Shown one piece after another: positions 60,511 through 64,000 of a stretch of 64,000 bases of DNA. The translations under genes and the position numbers were made by a program. The stretch comes from Alloprevotella sp. oral taxon 473 str. F0040 (lineage in GTDB: Bacteria > Bacteroidota > Bacteroidia > Bacteroidales > Bacteroidaceae): positions 1 through 64,000 of the forward strand of contig NZ_KB290705.1 in NCBI RefSeq assembly GCF_000318095.2. Direction: 5' to 3'. The first letter of the stretch is position 1, and each line of letters begins with the position of its first letter. Below the pieces are notes generated by a model, which searched no databases, was not told the origin of the DNA, and saw only the letters and a program-made list of their open reading frames with translations.

Positions 60511-61134
60511 CTAAGAGCGAATGCGGTGCGCATTGAGCTTCACAAAGTCATCCCACGAAGCCGACCTGCCACTAGTGGAAGATCTCTTCGCTTTCTGCTG
60601 CGCGGGGAGCAATCCCTTCACACCATGCTGCGTAGTATTCACAAAATGACAGTAGGCAGCCGCTAGCGCATCCGTAGCATCTAGGTAAGGCAGCATCCGT
60701 TCATCCGAGATTTTGAAAGTGCGCTGCATAATGCTGGCCACTTGCTCCTTAGAAGCTGCCCCATTGCCCACAATAGCCTGTTTAATCTGCATAGGCGCAT
60801 ATTCGTGTATAGGAATCTGCCGCGCTATAGCTGCGGCAATTACCACCCCTTGTGCACGTCCAAGTTTAAGCATCGACTGAACATTCTTGCCGAAAAAGGG
60901 AGCTTCAATGGCCAATTCATCAGGATGAAAGGCATCAATTACCCCCATCACACGCTCATAAATGCGACCAAGCTTCAGATACACGTCAGACACCTTGCGC
61001 AAATCTATGACTCCCATGGCGAGCATTTGTGTTTCCTTGCCCGTCACAGCCACAAGACCATAGCCCAATACGTTGGTGCCAGGGTCAATGCCCAAGATGA
61101 TTCTATCGTGCTGCGTGAGAGATGCCTTATTCAT
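60511..61134 (-). CDS. ruvC: Holliday junction resolvase (crossover junction endodeoxyribonuclease)
   Basis: ATG 61134 ([19 protein letters not shown]) gives 207 residues; the longer frame would add nine hydrophobic residues of no family value. The RNase-H-like fold has the acidic residues Asp in [14 protein letters not shown], Glu in [11 protein letters not shown] and Asp-Asp in [13 protein letters not shown]. The family binds Holliday junctions with RuvAB. A Ser/Lys-rich tail ([16 protein letters not shown]) follows the core. It is divergent from the DUF1573 gene. Confidence 0.93.
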   Translation of the reverse strand: MNKASLTQHDRIILGIDPGTNVLGYGLVAVTGKETQMLAMGVIDLRKVSDVYLKLGRIYERVMGVIDAFHPDELAIEAPFFGKNVQSMLKLGRAQGVVIAAAIARQIPIHEYAPMQIKQAIVGNGAASKEQVASIMQRTFKISDERMLPYLDATDALAAAYCHFVNTTQHGVKGLLPAQQKAKRSSTSGRSASWDDFVKLNAHRIRS

Positions 61135-61230
61135 GAAGCAAAAATACATCATTAACGACAAAACTAGAAGAAATCACTATTAAAGATTACTATTCCAAGC
61201 ATTTTCTTACCATATACCACGGATAAGTGT

Positions 61231-61238
61231 TATATTTG
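61231..61238 (+). promoter_or_regulatory. -7 box for the DUF1573 gene
   Basis: TATATTTG, 34 bases before ATG 61272. Its position argues against starts upstream at 61227. Confidence 0.55.
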
Positions 61239-61271
61239 CAGTCACATTTCATTGAACAAAATCACAACATT

Positions 61272-61661
61272 ATGATTAAACGTCTTTTTTCTACGCTCGT
61301 GTGTGGCCTCGTTTTGGGCATCACCACTGTTGCTGCACAAGCCGTAATCACTTTCAAGCACACAGAACACAACTTTGGCAAGTTCAAAGAAAGCAAGGAG
61401 CAAACTTTTACCTTCAAGTTTAAGAACACTGGCGACAAGCCTCTTGTCATCGAACAGGCTGTAGCTTCTTGTGGTTGCACCATTCCCACCTACACTCAAG
61501 CCCCTATTGCTCCTGGCAAAAGTGGAGAAATCAAGGTGGTTTACAATGGTAAGGGCAAAAGTGCTGGTGAATTCAAGAAGGTAATTACCGTGCGTTCTAA
61601 TGCTTCCAATGAATTAGTGCGTCTTTACATCATGGGCGACATGGAAGCAGCTAATCCCTAA
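61272..61661 (+). CDS. DUF1573 domain protein, periplasmic
   Basis: ATG 61272 (MIKRLFSTLVCGLVLGIT) starts a signal peptide and gives 129 residues. The single domain has the DUF1573 core HNFGKFKESKEQTFTFKFKNTGDKPLVIEQ, then ASCGCTIPTYTQAPIAPGKSGEIKVVYNGKGKSAGEFKKVITV. The Cys-Gly-Cys pair is a family feature. Such immunoglobulin-like periplasmic proteins are of unknown function. The gene is followed 64 bases later by the guanylyltransferase gene. Confidence 0.87.
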   Translation: MIKRLFSTLVCGLVLGITTVAAQAVITFKHTEHNFGKFKESKEQTFTFKFKNTGDKPLVIEQAVASCGCTIPTYTQAPIAPGKSGEIKVVYNGKGKSAGEFKKVITVRSNASNELVRLYIMGDMEAANP

Positions 61662-61725
61662 CTTTAGTTTACTGCGCTTCTCTCCCTTCTTCATTCGGAT
61701 TATCCACCTTTAGGACTCTCTCACT

Positions 61726-62787
61726 ATGACCTCACATCAACACCTTGTCATCATGGCGGGCGGTATTGGTAGCCGCTTTTGGCCAATGAGCAGCGTGGAG
61801 CGTCCCAAGCAATTCCTTGACATCTTGGGATGCGGTCGCACCATGCTCCAGCTCACCGTAGATCGCTTTGAGGGCATTGTGCCAGCCTCTAATATATGGG
61901 TGGTAACCTCCGAACATTATGCCGACATCGTGCGCGAACAGCTCCCTGATGTCCCAGCAGACAATGTGCTTCTCGAGCCTTGCATGCGTGGCACTGCGCC
62001 TTGTATCTGTTATGCTTCGTGGAAAATCAAAAAACGCGACCCAAGAGCTACTATAGTTGTCGCACCTTCCGACCATAACATCAAAGATGTCAGCCACTTT
62101 GGCCAATGCATCGGCGAATGTCTCGAATTTGCAGCAGAGACAGATGCGATAGTCACTCTTGGCATCAAGCCCAACTTTCCGGCTACTGGCTATGGCTATA
62201 TCAAAGCCGACCTTTCTTACTCCTCTTCTCGCAAGCGAAATATTTACGCTGTCGATAGTTTTAAGGAAAAACCTGAGTTGGCCGTGGCGCAACAATACGT
62301 GGCGCAACCCAACTTCTTCTGGAATGCAGGGATTTTCGTGTGGAGCGTGACCACCATTGTAAATGCTTTCCGCGTATACGCCCCTAAAATCTCGAGCATC
62401 TTCGAAGGTTTGCTCCCCTATTACGACACTCCCGAAGAAAAAAGTAAGATTGCCGAGCTATTTCCTCAGTGCGAAACAATCTCCGTGGACTACGCCATCA
62501 TGGAACATGCTGAAGATGTGTTCGTGCGCCCGGCAGATTTTGGTTGGAACGACCTTGGCACGTGGAGATCACTCCATGGAGAACTACCACACGACGCATA
62601 TAATAATGCCGTAGTCGGAGAAGGTGTAAAGCTTTTCGAGAGCAGTGACTGCATGATACACGTTGCTCCTGGCCGAAAAGTCATCGTTCAAGGCTTAGAA
62701 GGCTACATCGTAGTGGAGAAAGAGGATGCTTTGCTCATCTGCAAAATGAGCGAAGAGCAGCGCATTGGCCTCTTCCAAAAGAACTAA
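61726..62787 (+). CDS. mannose-1-phosphate guanylyltransferase
   Basis: A 353-residue NTP-transferase that makes GDP-mannose from mannose-1-phosphate and GTP. The motifs MAGGIGSRFWPMSSVERPKQFLDI and LEPCMRGTAPCICYA, followed by VAPSDHNI and FVRPADFGWNDLGTWRSL, are those of ManC/RfbM. There is no C-terminal isomerase (cupin) domain, so this is the single-function form. GDP-mannose feeds surface glycans; the GT2 and ugd genes elsewhere in the window might use related sugars. Confidence 0.92.
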   Translation: MTSHQHLVIMAGGIGSRFWPMSSVERPKQFLDILGCGRTMLQLTVDRFEGIVPASNIWVVTSEHYADIVREQLPDVPADNVLLEPCMRGTAPCICYASWKIKKRDPRATIVVAPSDHNIKDVSHFGQCIGECLEFAAETDAIVTLGIKPNFPATGYGYIKADLSYSSSRKRNIYAVDSFKEKPELAVAQQYVAQPNFFWNAGIFVWSVTTIVNAFRVYAPKISSIFEGLLPYYDTPEEKSKIAELFPQCETISVDYAIMEHAEDVFVRPADFGWNDLGTWRSLHGELPHDAYNNAVVGEGVKLFESSDCMIHVAPGRKVIVQGLEGYIVVEKEDALLICKMSEEQRIGLFQKN

Positions 62788-62800
62788 ACACAACATTACA

Positions 62801-62844
62801 AGCACTTCTTCTCTATTGTCAAAGGTGAAGAAGTGCTTTTTTTT
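62801..62844 (+). terminator. terminator of the guanylyltransferase gene
   Basis: AGCACTTCTTC (62801-62811) and GAAGAAGTGCT (62827-62837), then eight T. Confidence 0.88.
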
Positions 62845-62891
62845 TAGTATCCTCCTCTCATTGGGGGCTTTCATTCCCTTAAGTTGCATTC

Positions 62892-64000
62892 ATGAATCCT
62901 TCCCGCCTCATCTGTTCTATGGCCGCGTTAGTCAGTGCTGCGGCTGCTCAGGCGCAAACCTCCAAGCCCAACGTCATTGTCATCATGACCGACGATGTGG
63001 GCTATGGCGATTTCTCCTGCTATGGTGCCACTCGTATGAGCACTCCTCACATAGACCAACTCGCAGCTCGCGGCACTCGCTTCACCGATGCCCACGCTTC
63101 GGCCTCCACTAGCACTCCTTCACGTTACGCCTTCCTAACAGGAGAATACCCCTTCCGTAGATTAGGCACAGACGTGGCTGCAGGCAATGCAGGAATGATC
63201 ATTAAACCCGAACAGTTCACCCTAGCCGACCTCTTCAAACGTGCTGGATATGCCACAGCAGCCATAGGAAAATGGCACTTAGGTCTAGGAAGCAAGACAG
63301 CTCAACAAGACTGGAACGGCCAACTTGACCAAACACCTGCCGATTTAGGCTTCGATTACAGTTGCATCATGGCTGCTACGGCCGACCGAGTGCCTTGCGT
63401 GTTCATAGAAAACGACCATGTCAAAAACTATGACCCATCCGCTCCCATACAAGTGAGCTATCGCCAGAACTTCGAAGGCGAACCCACCGGAAAATCTAAC
63501 CCAGAACTCTTGCAACTTCAGCCTTCGCATGGTCACGACATGAGCATTGTCAATGGCATTTCGCGCATAGGCTATATGAAAGGTGGCGGAAAAGCCCTAT
63601 GGAAAGACGAAGATATTGCCGATTCTATCGCCTCTTATGCTATCAACTGGATAGAAGAGCGTGTGAACATGGCTAAAAATGCCCCCCACTGCCGTAAGGG
63701 AGAATGTGATCACACTAGACGCAGTGAAGCTAACCTGCCCTTCTTTATGTATCTCTGCACCAATGACATTCACGTACCGCGTTGGCCACACGCTCGTTTC
63801 GCAGGAAAGAGCCCTATGGGCTCGAGAGGTGATGCCATTCTTCAGTTGGACTGGACAGTAGGTCAAATCACAGCTGCGCTCCAACGCATGGGCATCGCAG
63901 ACAACACCCTCATCATCCTCACGAGTGACAATGGGCCCGTCTTGGACGATGGATATGCAGACCGCGCAGAGGAACTTGCAGGCTCGCATCGTCCCGCAGG
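62892..64000 (+). CDS. secreted sulfatase (partial, runs off the window)
   Basis: An open frame without stop from ATG 62892 to the window end (369 codons). A signal peptide (MNPSRLICSMAALVSAAAAQAQ) is followed by NVIVIMTDDVGYGDFSCYG with the metal-binding Asp34-Asp35. The catalytic motif is S-T-P-S-R (Ser74 to Arg78), so the formylglycine is made from Ser by an anaerobic sulfatase-maturating enzyme. GKWHLG and TSDNGP (near 340) are the other family landmarks. It is a type I sulfatase of arylsulfatase A type, probably acting on sulfated host or plant glycans. The C-terminal part is outside the window. Confidence 0.88.
   Translation, partial: MNPSRLICSMAALVSAAAAQAQTSKPNVIVIMTDDVGYGDFSCYGATRMSTPHIDQLAARGTRFTDAHASASTSTPSRYAFLTGEYPFRRLGTDVAAGNAGMIIKPEQFTLADLFKRAGYATAAIGKWHLGLGSKTAQQDWNGQLDQTPADLGFDYSCIMAATADRVPCVFIENDHVKNYDPSAPIQVSYRQNFEGEPTGKSNPELLQLQPSHGHDMSIVNGISRIGYMKGGGKALWKDEDIADSIASYAINWIEERVNMAKNAPHCRKGECDHTRRSEANLPFFMYLCTNDIHVPRWPHARFAGKSPMGSRGDAILQLDWTVGQITAALQRMGIADNTLIILTSDNGPVLDDGYADRAEELAGSHRPA

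Noticed and set aside
1-64000. CRISPR array, rRNA operon, prophage or intact insertion sequence
   Set aside because: The only spaced repeats are 7-bp and 21-bp tandem arrays without unique spacers. No transposase, integrase, Cas or rRNA sequence was seen.

Overview
The window looks like chromosomal DNA of a Bacteroidales bacterium, most likely Prevotellaceae-like (Prevotella/Alloprevotella type). The evidence is: promoters of the Bacteroidetes form (TAnnTTTG near -7, sometimes TTTG near -33), little use of Shine-Dalgarno sites, lipoproteins with a Cys followed by acidic residues, a DUF4374/TonB receptor pair, carboxypeptidase-regulatory/DUF5686 proteins, OMP-barrel proteins, GH20, GH109-like and sulfatase genes, and the tig-clpP-clpX(-recQ) gene order. 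Species cannot be fixed from sequence alone. There are no rRNA genes, no CRISPR array, no prophage and no intact insertion sequence.

Layout. 1-12.6 kb (mostly minus): ThrE-type exporter, a small lipoprotein, a large coiled-coil surface lipoprotein, then a co-directional run aguA-aguB-5'-nucleotidase-DUF4421 (agmatine to putrescine, plus nucleotide salvage), then fmt. 12.8-16.6 kb (plus): tig, clpP, clpX (protein folding and quality control). 16.6-21.2 kb: an insertion-like island between clpX and recQ with a repeat block, a DUF4374 lipoprotein and a TonB receptor resembling a xenosiderophore uptake pair. 21.2-28.8 kb (plus): recQ, glnS, a TPR protein, GH20 hexosaminidase. 28.9-31.2 kb (minus): 2-hydroxyacid dehydrogenase and GH109-like oxidoreductase. 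31.5-33.4 kb: tRNA-Ser, tRNA-Glu, UDP-glucose dehydrogenase and two identical tRNA-Lys. 33.4-35.1 kb: decayed gene remnants and a sugar permease. 35.4-45.5 kb (plus): rlmN, pdxA, a DUF5686 outer-membrane protein, then five genes that look like one pathway (nucleotidyltransferase, ATP-grasp enzyme, CDP-alcohol phosphotransferase, UPF0104/LPG-synthase-like membrane protein, HAD hydrolase), probably for a modified phospholipid head group. 45.7-61.1 kb (minus): OMP barrel, NatAB-type ABC exporter, lpxH, comF, DUF59, radC, GT2, folD, ffh, FadL-like porin, a secreted protein, ruvC. 61.2-64 kb (plus): DUF1573, mannose-1-phosphate guanylyltransferase and a sulfatase cut by the window edge.

The most unusual content is not genes but two families of short-period repeats. 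(1) Blocks of about six 21-bp units (core TCGGAGATTTTC), all on the plus strand, occur in three intergenic regions (about 16.99, 47.96 and 55.92 kb). A fourth block lies in frame inside the nucleotidyltransferase gene (about 41.01 kb), where it encodes a DK-x-x-DFS-like heptad. (2) Arrays of 7-bp units (sense-strand TCTAACG/TCTAATG) abut the start codons of natA, lpxH and the ATP-grasp gene, with a four-unit array further upstream of the large lipoprotein gene. One array has 15 consecutive units and runs into the last codons of comF. A third element is a 192-bp sequence bounded by perfect 18-bp inverted repeats at 43478-43669. All functions below are inferred from motifs I can read; no database search was run.
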